Notes: generated by a model not told the origin, from the letters alone. A stretch of DNA of 64,000 bases from Branchiostoma floridae (GCF_000003815.2 NC_049992.1:8492920-8556919), one strand, 5' to 3'. Counted from the stretch's first letter, positions 12,931-25,537 are shown. Numbers and translations are program-made.

Positions 12931-13660
12931 ACCTATTGGCACAGCGTCTACTTCTACGACAGAATTACAATTATTTCAGACTTGATGCCTTCAAAACATT
13001 TCGGAAAACTTACAATCTGAATGTTGACCACTTTTCACTAAGTAAACTTGGTATGATTTCTGTCATCAAAAGAAAATTGTGTGCCTCTATCTTAATTGTA
13101 ATAAAAGTAATAACATAGGCAAAGTCAAATGGCACAGCGTCTACCTCTATGACAAAGTCACCATTCCTTTAGACTTACTTGCTGTCTTTCATGATTTCAT
13201 GAAAACTCGCAATCTGAATGTTGCTCACTTTTCACCAAGTAAACTTGGTATGACTAATGCCATCAGAAGGGCATTGTGCGCCCGTATCTAATTAAATGGT
13301 AATAAAAAGCAATAACAATGCAAAATCTATTGGCGCAGCGTCTACTTCTATGACAAAGCCACCCTTCCTTTGGACTTGTTCTTTTACATGATTTCATAAA
13401 AACTCACAACCTGATTGTTTCAACTTTTCACCAAGTATTCTTGGTATGGCCTCTGTCATTAAAAGAACATTGTGTGCTCGTATGTAAATAGATGGTGATA
13501 AAAGCTATAAAATATGCAAAAATGTTGGTGCCGCGTCTACCTCCATGACAAGACCAACCTTCCCAAACTTACGATCTTTCTCAAATTTAGGACTACTCAC
13601 ACTCTGGATGTTGTAAATTTATCCGTCTATAGAGGGACATTGCGTGCCTGTATCTAAATA
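12931..13660 (+). repeat. Diverged tandem array, four units of about 190-205 bp
   Basis: Units begin near 12936, 13128, 13333 and 13525 with variants of GGCACAGCGTCTACCTCTATG. They share a later block (AAGTAAACTTGGTATGA) and end near a TTGTGTGCCTCTATCT-type block followed by a taatggtaataaaaag spacer. In unit 2 the plus strand reads openly as WHSVYLYDKVTIPLD to KLGMTNAIRRALCARI then a stop; the other units show the same peptide pattern with interruptions. I do not recognise the peptide. Unit 4 is the most diverged. Confidence 0.65.
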
Positions 13661-13886
13661 CGTAATGGCAAAAAGCCCCCCCCCCCCCAAAAAATAATAA
13701 TGTAACGAAGGAGACTGAAGTCAGGGGCTACATGTGAGCAAGAAGCATTTTCAAATGCTTTGAGCAATCCCGGAAAGAAGTAGTAAAGTGATTCGTGATA
13801 ATCGCATGACTTAAGTTACATCAACTTTTGTAATTTGACAGTTCTTAGAGTTACCCGGGAAATGGTGTGAAACGGGTATTAAAGAG

Positions 13887-13893
13887 AGGGGGA

Positions 13894-13931
<38 letters not shown>
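13887..13931. repeat. (GA)n microsatellite
   Basis: Nearly pure GA dinucleotide run, flanked by GGGAGA-type impure repeats, just downstream of the dead hevein-like exon. Confidence 0.9.
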
Positions 13932-13935
<4 letters not shown>

Positions 13936-13965
13936 GGTGGTAGAAAGCAAGCTTGTACTGATTGC

Positions 13966-14148
13966 AGACCCAAGAAAAAGGAATTAACACAACCCGAACA
14001 GTCACAGTGATCTCCAGTCTTGCATCACCAGTTAGCCGAGGAACAGCAAGGGGATTCGCCGTCAGGTTCCCATTTAGCAGGTTGTCCGTTTGGTGCCGGG
14101 TACCCCTCACCGCACTGAAGATCATCGTGCTACGCGTCAAACTAGGGT
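13966..14148 (-). pseudogene. Dead third hevein-like domain exon
   Basis: The minus strand reads DDLQCGEGYPAPNGQPAK and ends CDCSGCV, clearly homologous to the two live domain exons upstream at 15476 and 14818. It carries an in-frame TGA where the live exons have the Trp-Cys-Gly region, a Cys-to-Trp change in the AKC position, and stops between the acceptor and the domain start. The live gene already stops in exon 5, so this exon is no longer used. Confidence 0.85.
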
Positions 14149-14654
14149 AAAACATCAAAAAGCAAACATTTTAAAAGATACACTAAATTTCTTTATGGAG
14201 TATACTGTATGAAAGTGATGTTTTAAAAAATGTAGCCTTAACGTTGATAGACAAAATGTTCCTGATGCTAAATGTGGGATGGCATCTATGCCAAATGCCA
14301 TAGTAATTTCACAGTAATAGCGGCTCTCCATGTTGTCACACCTTACATACCGATCAAATAAAGCCTTGAAGAACGTTTTGGTCATGTCACAGTGATCGCA
14401 GAGTATTACTATCCAACCTAAGATACAAAATGTAGGGTGATGAGTCATTCGATCGTGTGCAGCTGATGCATATGGCAGGGGGTTAGTAAGGTCTGGCCGA
14501 CTATTGTCACTATGGGCTTCAGACCTTCCAGGGTATCAGCAGCCTGACTGACAGATGTTAGTCAATGGTGTATACATTGTAGGATTATGATAGCATGAAG
14601 AAAGCATTCCTGGTGGATTTTGTTGAGGAAAGGGAGAGACCGGAAGTAGTACCT

Positions 14655-16719
14655 TTACTTCCCGTAGTTGACACAGCCACGGCAGTAACAGTGGTTCGAA
14701 GTGTTGCCACACCATTTGCTTGGGGCGCAGCATGGGTATCTGCCGCCAGGGTTGCATTTAGCAGGCTGTCCGTTTGGTGCCGGGTAGCCCGCACCGCACC
14801 GCAAATCATCGCGCCACTCTGTAGAATAGAGTAAAACAATGAATAGCAAAGATTTCAAATATACAAAAATATTCTTTATAGTACAATGCATGAAAGGGGT
14901 GTTAAATGTAGCCTTAATGTTAAGTAACAAATTTTCAATGATGCTAGTTTTTTTGATATGACATCTGTGCCAGATGCGAAGGTAATTTCACAGTAATAGC
15001 GACTCTCTCTATATATGTTGTTAACACCTTACATAGCAATCAAGTGAACCTTGCTTGAAGAACGTTTCGATCATGTCACAGTAATCGCAGAGTATTATGA
15101 ACAACCTTTAGATTGGGTAACGAGTCATTCGTGTGCTGCTGATGGCAGAGGATTAGTAAGGTCACGATTGTCGATAGAAAGTGTTCAGACCTTGCCAGGG
15201 TCTCAGCAGCCTGACTGACAGATGTTAGTAAATTTTCTATGTATTGTAAGATTAGAATAGTATTGGTGAAGCATTCCTGATGGAGGGGGAGGGGGGAGAG
15301 ACAGGAAGTACCTTTCTTGTAGTGGACACAGCCAGAACAGGTACAGTGGGCTGCAGTGTTGCCACACCATTTGCCAGTGGAGCAGCATGGGAATCTGCCA
15401 GCAGGGTCACATTGAGCAGTTTGTCCGTTTGGTGCCGGGTAGCCCGCACCGCACCGCAAATCATCACGCCACGCTTCTAAATAGAGTGAAAATTAAAAAA
15501 AAAAAGCAAACGTTTCAAAAGGCATGCAAATCTTCTTTGGCATACATGCAGTAACTGGTAACTTAAAGGTTAATATTGCTATGGTTTATAGTTAAGCAGA
15601 ATTGATGGTGTGATGTTTAACTGTCAAGAACAATGCGAATTACAATATATCAATGTATTGATCTAACCTTTGTTCAAAACCAGAAAACTTTATACAGTAA
15701 ATTCATTTTTAGTTTAAATCTACAGCTTGATCAGAAGCTGTTTATTAAACTGTCTGACAAAGGGAATCCAATGTTTATGCTTGGATAAGCCCAACGTACT
15801 TCCGGTCTGGCGAAGAGTCATGCCGTCGCTGGACCCTTCGGGAACGTTTTGTTGCTGCTCTAGTTGCCGCAACTCCTCATCTACCTCTGTGTGTAAAAGA
15901 CAGTGGAGAGTCAGGCTAATATTTCAAGCGTTAATTTTTGATTTGATTTGATTTATTCGGTTGTATAGTCATGATAAATACAGGCAGGGCTACTCAATTA
16001 TTATCAAGGGCTAGCCCTGGTATCACTACAATATCAAGTAGTAAGAGTAATGGTGTATCGTTTTATCTCAATTGGCACCAGACTTTAATGACTATTCATG
16101 ATAAAAATCTGGCAAAAATTATGCAAAATAAACCCTATTACAATGTACGTACCTTCAAGGATCTCAAAAAGTCCATTCTCTAGATGTTCGACCACCTCTG
16201 CCTGCTTCTGGATACTCCCAGCTAATGCATTATAAGGACAATTAGTGAGGTCTTAATGCAATGAAAGCCACTTCATGAATACTGTACGGCATATTGATGG
16301 TAAGTGAAATGTTGTGAATGAAGTTTGAAACAGATGATAATTTTTTAAGTTTTAAATTGATTGTTATGATTGTTGACCAGATTCCAGTGAAGATGGCAAT
16401 AAATGAAAATGGTGTCAATTTTACAATTGATACAAACTGAAAATTATCAACGACATTATTGACTTACATTTATATGACCAACCATGCGTTTCGACCGACA
16501 AGGTCGATCCGTTTCGTATCCTAGTCATAATTTGGCTTTACAAATTGCTATTGAATTAGTCATGACCAAGAAATACACTAATCACAATGCAAAGTAACGT
16601 TTAACATGTCTTACACTTTCAACGGAAATTGAATGATCTAACCGTGTTTGAAACTGACCTGAAGTTGAAGCAAAAAGGAGTGTCGCACATCCAAGGAAGA
16701 TAACAGCGCGAACGCCCAT
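14655..16719 (-). CDS. Small secreted protein with two hevein-like (8-Cys) domains
   Basis: Five exons (16719-16659, 16221-16153, 15886-15800, 15476-15312, 14818-14655) join perfectly in phase to give 181 residues ending in TAA. Residues 1-20, MGVRAVIFLGCATLLFASTS, are a typical signal peptide. Residues about 21-60 are charged and helical (QKQAEVVEHLENGLFEILEE, then a Gln/Glu-rich stretch), suggesting an oligomerising helix. Two tandem domains follow, one per exon, each with eight cysteines in the order CG, C, CC, WCG, C, C, C (first domain RCGAGYPAPNGQTAQCDP to CTCSGCV). The CC and WCG spacing recalls hevein / type-1 chitin-binding domains, so binding to chitin or another glycan is plausible but not shown. 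The two domain exons are close duplicates; a third copy downstream is dead. Confidence 0.87.
15935..16035 (-). repeat. 3' tail of a truncated retroposon (AATAAATCAAATCAAATC type)
   Basis: On the minus strand the segment ends with an AATAAA-containing (ATCAA)n tail. The same arrangement, including the neighbouring CAGGCAGGG block, recurs at 29845-29945. It lies in an intron of the hevein-like gene. The parent LINE or SINE is not identified. Confidence 0.55.
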
Positions 16720-17631
16720 GTTTGTCTTCTCTCTGAAACAGGATCAAGGGTTCAGTTTATACATAGGACAATTAAGGCCATTCTAGAGACCTCCTTATTA
16801 ACGCATTGAAATTATCTTTTACGCTGTCCCTCCCAGGTCCTAATCTTGATCAAAGACACAATTACCCTTTTATCAAAGAGAATCTTATGAACGAGGTGTT
16901 TCTGGAACCAAGCAATGGTTGTGGGTTTGTCGGTATTGATCACCATTCTGATTGCAGGTGTAGTTATTCAAAAGCTAATAGGAGAGGACATGATAGCGAC
17001 TTTTTTTTTAATTTCTACAGTCTTCTTCTTTTTCTCCTTTGCAAATTATCGGATGGGGCCGTCTAGGATGGCCAATCAGGCCGAAGGGAAACACAAAGTG
17101 GCACATTTTAGGCCAAATTCGTTCGTCATACAAGTGATAGCGGGGTGGATACCAGGATTTTAATATGTTAAGAATAGTTGCCCGCCATTCTACTCATGTG
17201 CACGCCTCCAGTGAAACAGACACACGGCGCGGTCTGACAGTCTATTGAATAATCGCTGGTTATGCCGGCTGTAGGTGAGTCACTTGAATACTTAGAAGAA
17301 AGTGACATGCGATTGCCTTATAGTGCCAACATATAGAAACAGTAGAAATGGATGATAGTTAGAGTCCAAGCTGACATATTTCAATGTTTTTACGCATGTT
17401 AACAGACAGATACTCACTATATACACCGAACCAAAATAATGGTTAATGTGTTAATTGTGATGATGATGACATCTAGCCTTTTACAAATTTAAAGGTCGAA
17501 ATTACCCTGTGTTGTAATCTGTGTGTGTGTGTGTGTCTGTGTGTGTGTGTTTGTGTGTGTGTCTTTTGTGTGTGTGTGTGTGTGTGTGTGTTTGTGTGTG
17601 TCTGTGTCTGTGTGTGTGTTTGTGTGTGTGT

Positions 17632-17671
<40 letters not shown>

Positions 17672-17700
17672 TGTGTCTTTGTGTGTGTTTGTGTGTGTGT

Positions 17701-17746
<46 letters not shown>

Positions 17747-18703
17747 TGTGTGTGTGTGTGTGTGTTTGTGTACGTGACGTGCAAGGGCAATTTTACCGGT
17801 TGGCCAATAAGCACTGTCAGATATTTCGCCGTGGGCTATCGTTTGGCGTACAGACTGCAAACGTTGGGTTACACACTATCTAAACCCTGTCTTTGTAATT
17901 TTTCTTGTGTCTTCGCCGTAGCAAATGCCTAAACATTTAATTATACTGAATGTGAATGTGACATTATACTACTTACATGTCGTAAGAAGGGAGTGTCGAA
18001 GACGGAGCTAGCAGAAGACATTCTACAGAAGGGAAATGTCCGCATTGTTTTGAGTTGTCGACCAGAACTAGCCTCTATAGTGCACCACTAAATATTCGAA
18101 AATAGCAACATCAGCGCCTCAAAAGACCGACACCAAATGAAAACAGCCACACATCTTTTCAATGCATACGTGAGAGGCTGAGACGCACACAATTGTACAA
18201 AGTCGCCCTGATTATAAACAGCCGCAACAGCAGCTGACAACACTGCGTAAAAAATCAATCAGAAACAATCACACAACATCTGCTTGGCAATATCCAATTA
18301 CTGCGAGTCCTAACACGCGGCTAGACCACTATACCAAAAAACGTAGGGGTGAGAAAATAAATTTTGTTACTTCGATTATAAAAACTGCTACCACGAAAGA
18401 AAAACATGCATCTTCACGCAACTACGCTCCGACGACATGCCAACTACATACAAATGCGGCAAATGGAACACAGAGATACAGATGCGAACACTCATCACAT
18501 CTGACATCAACGATACTCTGTCGTGGGAGGTTACCCTCTGTCGTCGCAGACTAATAAAAAATTCTATCAAGCAGAATACTGATATCTTCTTCATCAACCC
18601 TAAAAGTAAGAACATATTACGTTGGCGCGTTAACGTCTAAACCTATTCGAACATGGCAGTGATTTAAGACGTGATCAAGCGCCACCTACCAGTTTATGAA
18701 CAA
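16720..18703. other. Upstream region of the hevein-like gene, no gene seen
   Basis: This includes the promoter of the hevein-like gene (minus strand) and a long TG repeat, listed separately. ORFs here lack domains and splice context. Confidence 0.45.
17519..17768. repeat. (TG)n microsatellite, about 250 bp
   Basis: Long TG run with interspersed TTTG, TCTG and TCTTTTG interruptions that repeat about every 60-70 bases, which suggests higher-order slippage. The ORFs across it in several frames are artefacts of the dinucleotide repeat. Confidence 0.95.
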
Positions 18704-19432
18704 CTCGGTTGGCTTAAGGCGGCCCAGGCTTGTAATAAAGTAGTATTCTATTATTTTTCTATACATATGATCGTAACTTTTGATTGGTCGGTCGCACTAC
18801 AATGAAACTTCACACAGTTTTAGTACTACTTGAAACACATTGAATGGTTTTGTTTTTCTACATACCGGATTTTGGGTTAGAAATAAACATTTTGGTTTAA
18901 AAAGTGGTGTTTATTTCATGGGTCTAAGCCCAGCTGGAAACAAGACCTTCAATCATGATATTCTGAAGGATGGAAGCCAACTTATCATTTTTATCCGAGG
19001 GGACTTTGTTTGAAATTAGGATTACATTGTTTTTTGGGCCGAAAATATCAGAAACGACCATTTTTTTCTAATTTTTCGTTGAAAATAACCCACGGTTAAA
19101 GACATGAAATGATTACACAAAATCCCCTCGGACAATTTTGATAAGAAAGGGATAATAAGTAAAACTTGAGTACTATAAAGATCAAGTCCCTTATTTTGAG
19201 CTGGGCATATAAAGCCGTAAATGTCATTACAAGCACCCAGCAAGAATAAAAGGTCCTTGCGGTGCGTGTTTACATTGAATAGTCGCAAATAAGCCCAGGT
19301 TCGAACGCGCGTTCGGTTCGAATGACGGGATAGAACATCATCGAATATGGTTCGAATTCGGCTGGACAAGGGGACACGCGCCCGAACTCGAACACGAATA
19401 GAGCGTGCCTGGGCCACCTTAGCTCAACCGAG
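18704..19432. mobile_element. Putative MITE with about 24-bp terminal inverted repeats
   Basis: The left end CGGTTGGCTTAAGGCGGCCC and the reverse complement of the right end CGGTTGAGCTAAGGTGGCCC match in most positions. The interior has no coding sequence. The target-site duplication is not clear, so the superfamily cannot be named. Confidence 0.5.
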
Positions 19433-20580
19433 AAAGTACAAAAGCGTCGAGACTGACGGACGAACTGACTTTAACTAACACCTGCGACGTGTCAAAAACA
19501 GTCATAAGGGTTTGACCGAGGGCTGTTTTCTGTGCATATTGTTTTTGTTTGTCAACTGGAATATATTTCAGAGAAAAGTCTCGGAGGGGATGTGAGTACA
19601 AGCACGACGAAATTCATCCAAGGCATTATCTTTCTACAGAAGACGATTATTTGGCGGTTGGGGTTGAAGCTCAAAGTGTATCCACTCAGAGTAATAAATG
19701 AATATAATACGTTGACCTAGCCTTTGCGTTGCGCGGGCAAGATCCTCGAGTAAGATGTGCGGTGTGACTGAGGATGGCGACCCGCTCGACCCAGCTCGCG
19801 CGGCGCGGTAAAGAAATAGTGATAAGTTTTTAATTCCACGGCAAATTTTGTAGTCGCGATGCATGGTCATAGCGACAGCCCACTCGCCCAGGCCTGTTGC
19901 CAGTACGCGTTGTTCAACCATGGCAGTGACTCAACGCGTTCTTTTGTTCGATCGGAGTTTGCCCGATCCGAACTCTTCGGCCTCGCGCCACACTCGCGTT
20001 CGGGCTTCTTGCAATAACCGGACGATTTTCCGTCCAGCTTTAGACAAGTTGGGCGTGCTTCGGGCGATCATCTTGCTGGTGTCACTGGGAGATTGGAAGG
20101 GCTCCGGCAGAACTTCAACTGTGTGCGCCGAGTATATCAAGAGAACAACGCGTTCTATGTGATTTGTACCGTTTTAGAAAACCCCGGAAGTAGAACCGAA
20201 TGTTCGATGCTTGGCCCTTCGACTATCACCGCGAAACTGGACAGTAAATATGTTCCCACCTGTGACACAAAATTGGTGTCAGTGTTAGAGATCTTCAAGC
20301 TTGCAGCGCTGACCTGCCCGGGTCACGCGTGATCTGTGAAATCAATGCTGTCTAACAGGTTACTTAAAGACTTAAAGTCCTGTAGATGCTTTCTATCCTT
20401 TTCACCTGCCTTTCACTAATTGACTTGAGGCAAAATGCCGAAGGTCTGTGGGAGACGTAAATAGTCATTGTGCAAATCAGGATCAAATTTATCAAATAAT
20501 GTATCATTTTCCATGATATATGATGTATCCTTAGATATTCCTTAGTCATATGTATAAGGACTTCCATACATGTGGCTCTC
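19433..20580. other. GC-richer stretch without recognised gene
   Basis: About 19740-20330 is richer in G, C and CpG than its surroundings and has short ORFs on both strands, but none shows a domain or convincing splice sites. It could be a promoter or CpG island of an unseen transcript or an old repeat. Confidence 0.35.
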
Positions 20581-20725
20581 ATCTCGATAGGACGCCCGGG
20601 GACTGGTCGATAGGACGCCGACGATCAGGTCGATAGGACGCCGGGGGACTGGTCGATAGGACGCCGACGATCAGGTCGATAGGACGCCGGGGGACATGTC
20701 GATAGAACGCCAAGGGACAGGTCGC
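20581..20725. repeat. Minisatellite based on GGTCGATAGGACGCCG units
   Basis: Units of about 23 bases alternate between a GGGGGACT ending and an ACGATCA ending, giving a period of about 46. There are about six units, the last one diverged. Confidence 0.9.
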
Positions 20726-21115
20726 GCGATCGAACGAATAAGAAGCCCGCAATAAAAAAAAAGATGTTCTCACCTTATCATATAAAGAAAACTTCTTGCC
20801 TCTCGCAGTCTTGATTTCACAGGACACCTGCTGACTGGGTGGACTGGGCGGCCTTACAAGTGTCCCCTATTCACCAGAACTGCCTGCGCACGGCCGGTAG
20901 TGTCCCATTTATAACAAATGAGATGCAAATTATTGCATAGATTGTCATAGTCGCACGTGGAGACGCTTTACGTAATGATGTGAGCACTAGACAGAAGCAA
21001 CTACATATAATTATATTATATAAGCACCGGGTATAATTATAAAACTAAACGAAGTGAAAAGCTGGGTTTCATTGTCACATGGGTTTGTCCATACGGCATT
21101 CACCAAAATGACCCA

Positions 21116-21445
21116 AAAAAAATCTTGGGAAAATATATCAAGAGCTGATTGTATAGTCTGTAAGAATCAAGCAATGGTGGCAGAGTGACATATTTTTCAG
21201 TGTTCGTACCTGGCCCGCAACCTCTCAAAATGCTTTTATCTATTCTGCTCAAAACCAGTCGTTGCCATGGTGACGGGCTAAACGAGTTTTGAGCCATTTT
21301 CTCTGATTTTAGCACGTTTCAAATATTGACATTTTTTTAAATTTTTGAACCTGTCCAAAATGTGACCTTCTACTTGAGACAAGTACACAGCAACGCAACA
21401 ACGCATTGTTTGCAGTTATCAATTTGATAGAAAACACGTACGGTC
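21116..21445 (-). repeat. Partial copy of repeat R2
   Basis: Matches 23570-23875 in the same orientation (landmarks CCATGGTGACGGGCTAAACG and TTTTAGCACGTTTCAAATAT), and so copy 1 in inverse. Confidence 0.75.
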
Positions 21446-22189
21446 ATCTTCTAGATTTCTGTTCTATCTTATAATCTATCCTCCTTTTTGCTGTCATTGA
21501 AAGCTATCTATCAACAACAATCTAAGACCATAGCATGCCTGGGATATACGAAATAACCGGTGCAGTACTAAGAAAAGCCGACAGAAGATCCGCACTCGAC
21601 CATGACCTTGACAGTTACATTTATATCACTTCGATTTGGTATATTGACTTGGAACTCGAAATTCATAAACTGGGGACCCCTGTTAAGAAAATTGCGGTCA
21701 TTAACTTTGAGATTTATGGAGAAAGAACCGGTCACGGTTGGATATTTGCTAAATCGTCAAATCCGGTGCGTTCTATCCTGGAATCAAAATTATGTAATGA
21801 CTTCACGGAATATCGGGGCATTTGCATCAAAATCTATATCAAGTCTTATGCTTTAAAAAACTAGAGGGGTTTCTCTTTCTTACGCAGCAGATTTCCTGTT
21901 GGTTTGAAATTTACAACAGGTTCAAAACAACAGTGGAGTTTACGCGAAAGTCATCTGATTTTGGGTCGTCTTTGTGACAGGAAAACGATATACGATCGGT
22001 TCAAAAATCTGATTGAGCTAAAAGAAGGCTGTCAAATCTTGGGGAAATGCGGTGACTGACTTGACAATAAGAAGATATGCAGTTCTATATCTACAAGCTT
22101 TCTTGTAAGGGGTGTTGGCACCCGGAGTCATGGAACGGACGACATTTTCTAGCGGAAGGAAAAGAAAGCTGCGTTGAACTCACGGCATG
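21446..22189. other. Stretch between R2 fragments, no gene seen
   Basis: A plus-strand ORF at 21535-21864 (109 codons) has no recognisable domain. It lies within nested repeat debris, so I do not call it a gene. Confidence 0.35.
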
Positions 22190-22500
22190 GCGTGGCGGCT
22201 GTTATTGTGTTTTAAGTTGCTGTCTAAATGACACATTTAAAATAAAATAAAATATTTGTATACAGTTTACCATTTCATGCTCTCACAAGAAGGAATGACC
22301 TTTATTTAACCTAAACGGCCTCGCGTGTCCATGTTCGTTTATCAAGTTGGCACCGTTCTTCCCACGCTGTGACAGGCAGTCTTTTGTCTATGACTGTCAC
22401 TCTGTCTTTTTGCACTAGACAGAAGCAACCGGATAATCACCAGGTATTGTTACATGTTATATAAGTAAGTTATATAAGTAACTTATATAAGTAACTTATA
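22190..22500 (-). repeat. Second partial copy of repeat R2
   Basis: Matches 23205-23460, with the shared block GAAGGAATGACCTTTATTTA and the terminal TATATAAGTAAC run. It abuts the fuller copy. Confidence 0.75.
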
Positions 22501-22504
22501 GAGA

Positions 22505-24155
22505 AGAAAAAGTCAACCAGAATATATTAGATTTGTTGAGATAATGAGACCAATTAGAGGCCCCTCAGATTGTCCTTGTACGGAGCCTACACCTGTGCTA
22601 GGCGCCGAAGTGCAAAGTTGGCCACATCTCAGAAACCATTTGGACTTCTGTTCTAAAACTTGGTATGCCATGGCTTTATGTTTTGACTAATTTTGTTGTA
22701 TGAATGAAAATTCAAGGTCAAGTTGGTTCAAGGTCTCATAACACAGTATTTATCCGCGACCCCCATCCCCCAAAGTAGTTCGTGTTAAAATAGTGCCCCG
22801 CATTACTTGCAAATGCCGTAGTTATTCTTCCGTGTACAACAGCGAGGTGGAATCTGTGGTGAATGAAATACATCGATGTTGATACTGTAATAGTTGGATT
22901 ACGTTGCTTCTTCAGTCGGCGGGAATTTGCGCCTAGATACTGTTACCGGCAGTTCCATGACTTCCGCTGGGGGTCAAATCAAAGTGTCTTTTATAGAAAA
23001 ACGAGCCGGCAAATTTATGCGCATTTTCAGATATTTTGTAGGTTGTAGTACCGTTGTACCCTCAACTTCAACATACTAAATTCTTGTAAATTGTATCTGC
23101 ACCATACTATAGGTTTTGAGTCGTCGAGTTCGAACCACCTCACTTTGGGGTCCTTAACCATGTAAATCCCCATAGGCGAAAAACTGTGTTCTGTGACCTT
23201 ATCGTGTTTTAAGTTGTTGTCTAAATGACACATTTTAATATTTGTATACAGTTTACCAGAAGGAATGACCTTTATTTAACCTAAACAGCCTCGCGTGTCC
23301 ATGTTCGTTTATCAAGTTGGCACCGTTCTTTCCACGCAGTGACAGGCAGTCTTTTGTCTATGACTGTCACTCTGTCTTTGTGCACTACTGAGACAGAAGC
23401 AACCGGATAATCACCAGGTATTGTTATATAAGTAACTTATATAAGTAACTTATATAAGTAACTTATATAAGTAACTTACATAATCAAACCAAACGTTAAC
23501 CAAACATACATAATCATATTAGTGCAAAACTGTTAGATCAAATCAAGTCACATGAGGACATGAAAACCGTGGGAAAAGATATCAAGAGCAAATGTCTGTA
23601 AGGATCAAGCAAAAATGGCAGGGGTGATATGTTTTACAGTGTTCGTACTTGGCCCTCTCAAAATGTTTTTTTTTCTATTCTGCTCAATACAAGCCGTTGC
23701 CATGGTGACCGGCTAAACGAGTTTGAGCCATTTTCTCTGATTTTAGCACGTTTCAAATATTGGCATTTTTCTAAATTTTTGAACCAGTCCAAAATGTGAA
23801 GTACTACTTGGGACAAGTGCACAGCAACCCAAAAAGACAATTTTTGCAGTTATCAATTTGATAGACAACACATATGGGCATCTTTGACCTTAAGCTAGGC
23901 CACACCGACTTAATTTCATGGATGACATCCGCGCGCGCATTATATTTCGCCTGTTCTCGAAAAAAATCACTTCCTTGGAATGAGTTTTAAAAAATCACAG
24001 GTGTGATTTTTTTAACCTCCTTTTTTAACCTCCTGGCTTGTCCACGTAGTTCGGAAACTTCCCCATTAATGTTGCCACAAAGTGTCGGCTTGTCGTGAAA
24101 CTCGTTATGGACTACCGCAGAACTTGTTACTTGTGCCGTAAAGATTTTATGGTCG
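22505..24155 (-). repeat. Dispersed 1.6-kb repeat R2, copy 2 (inverted relative to copy 1)
   Basis: Near full-length partner of 9995-11595 in reverse orientation. It carries the same ORF-like stretch (23233-23027) and the same ends. The TATATAAGTAAC run is a different length from copy 1. Confidence 0.8.
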
Positions 24156-25081
24156 CCTGCCATGGGTACAGATTTCGGGTCTTTAATCTTATTACGTAGA
24201 AAAATGACCAAAATTGACATTGAAATTTGAAGTTTATAACCCTGACTCGGGCTTATATTGCTTAGGTTGTATTTAAGACCTCTGCGAACACTCCATTTTC
24301 TCCTTTTCAGAAAATTAAATCCTCACTACGAACTTAAAAGCATTTACAGTAATGTTATTGGGGCTATAGCTGCGGTAATATGGCTATTTTGGATTCAATT
24401 TGCATAAAGTAGGAATCTAACAATTGTATCTTTATCAAAATTACATTTTGAACATGCTAGTGACATATCAACCCTAAGCTGCCACTATCGGGTATTTCCA
24501 ACTAAAGTTTGTGTACATACAAATTATTAAGAATTTCTCTCATCCAAGTTGCTACTGTAACAGAATGGACCTACACATTTATCAAGCTGCATTTGTCTAT
24601 AAGCCACATGCTTATCTTCAACTCTGAAATCCAATCCGTTTTTCGTTGCAGGTGTGGAGTTAAGCTAAGGGCACAAGCCGCCGTACGTTTTTTGGCGACG
24701 CCTCAGGGACGAGCCAAATGGTATATATTATGTTCAGTCTGCAAAAATTCTAGGAATTGCACAAGCATGTTTCCACAGGTATGCTAGGCATGTTTCCACG
24801 GGCATGTATGGAATGTTAGCCTCAATGAATGTGAAATGGAATTTGGGTCATGTCCCAGGAAGCTGTGATCAGGGGGGTGGTTGGGTCAGCTGAGGTCAAC
24901 TGATAGGGATAGCCATATACCATAGGTAGACAGGAAATGTTACATATTAAGGTCATAATCTTGAATGATGCCAAATTGTAATTATATACAGAGACAAATT
25001 TAATTTTCATGGTATATACTAAAGGTATATTAAGTTCACACACTGGTAATTTTCATGGCATATACTAAAGGTATATCAAGG

Positions 25082-25118
<37 letters not shown>
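25082..25118. repeat. (CA)n microsatellite
   Basis: Nearly pure CA run of about 37 bases. Confidence 0.95.
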
Positions 25119-25120
<2 letters not shown>

Positions 25121-25426
25121 CTTCAAAATCCTTTTTTGGTTACACGCAAAATTGTAAGCACAAGGACATGTATGGATGGTGGGAAAGCCAGCCATACACC
25201 CAACATCATCCTGCCAGCATATGAATTATGATATGATCTTGTACAATACTGAGAAATATGTCAAACCCTGCTATGTTTGGCTTTTGGGGGCACATTCTTT
25301 CACCACTCTGACTGGAATTCAAATGGCACTGCCCAACATTGCCTCCTTCTCTGGAATTCCAACATTGCCACTGAAATTCCTACATTGCTACCTTCACTGG
25401 AATGCCAACACTGCCTCTCCAACACC

Positions 25427-25537
25427 TTGGTGGAATGTGGAATGTAGTGCATGCTGGGTCCCTTGGTGGAATGTGGAAAGTAGGGCATGCTGGGTCCCTT
25501 GGTGGAATGTGGAATGTAGGGCATGCTGGGTCCCTTG
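25427..25537. repeat. 36-bp minisatellite, three copies
   Basis: The unit CCTTGGTGGAATGTGGAATG plus a GTAGGGCATGCTGGGT part is repeated three times with one or two changes per unit. Diverged TGGAATTCCAACATTGCC-type repeats lie just upstream. Confidence 0.9.

Noticed and set aside
14595-15480. Plus-strand and off-frame ORFs opposite the hevein-like exons
   Set aside because: They are shadows: the minus-strand frame has signal peptide, phase-consistent splicing and the cysteine pattern.
17473-17932. Several overlapping ORFs with Cys-Val or Thr-His repeats
   Set aside because: They are translations of a TG dinucleotide microsatellite in all frames.
21535-21864. 109-codon plus-strand ORF
   Set aside because: It lies between fragments of repeat R2 and overlaps another ORF of similar length; no domain seen.
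9995-24155. One giant transposon with 1.6-kb terminal inverted repeats
   Set aside because: The interior holds an ordinary spliced host gene and extra R2 fragments, and no transposase or target duplication is seen; two separate insertions or duplications are simpler.
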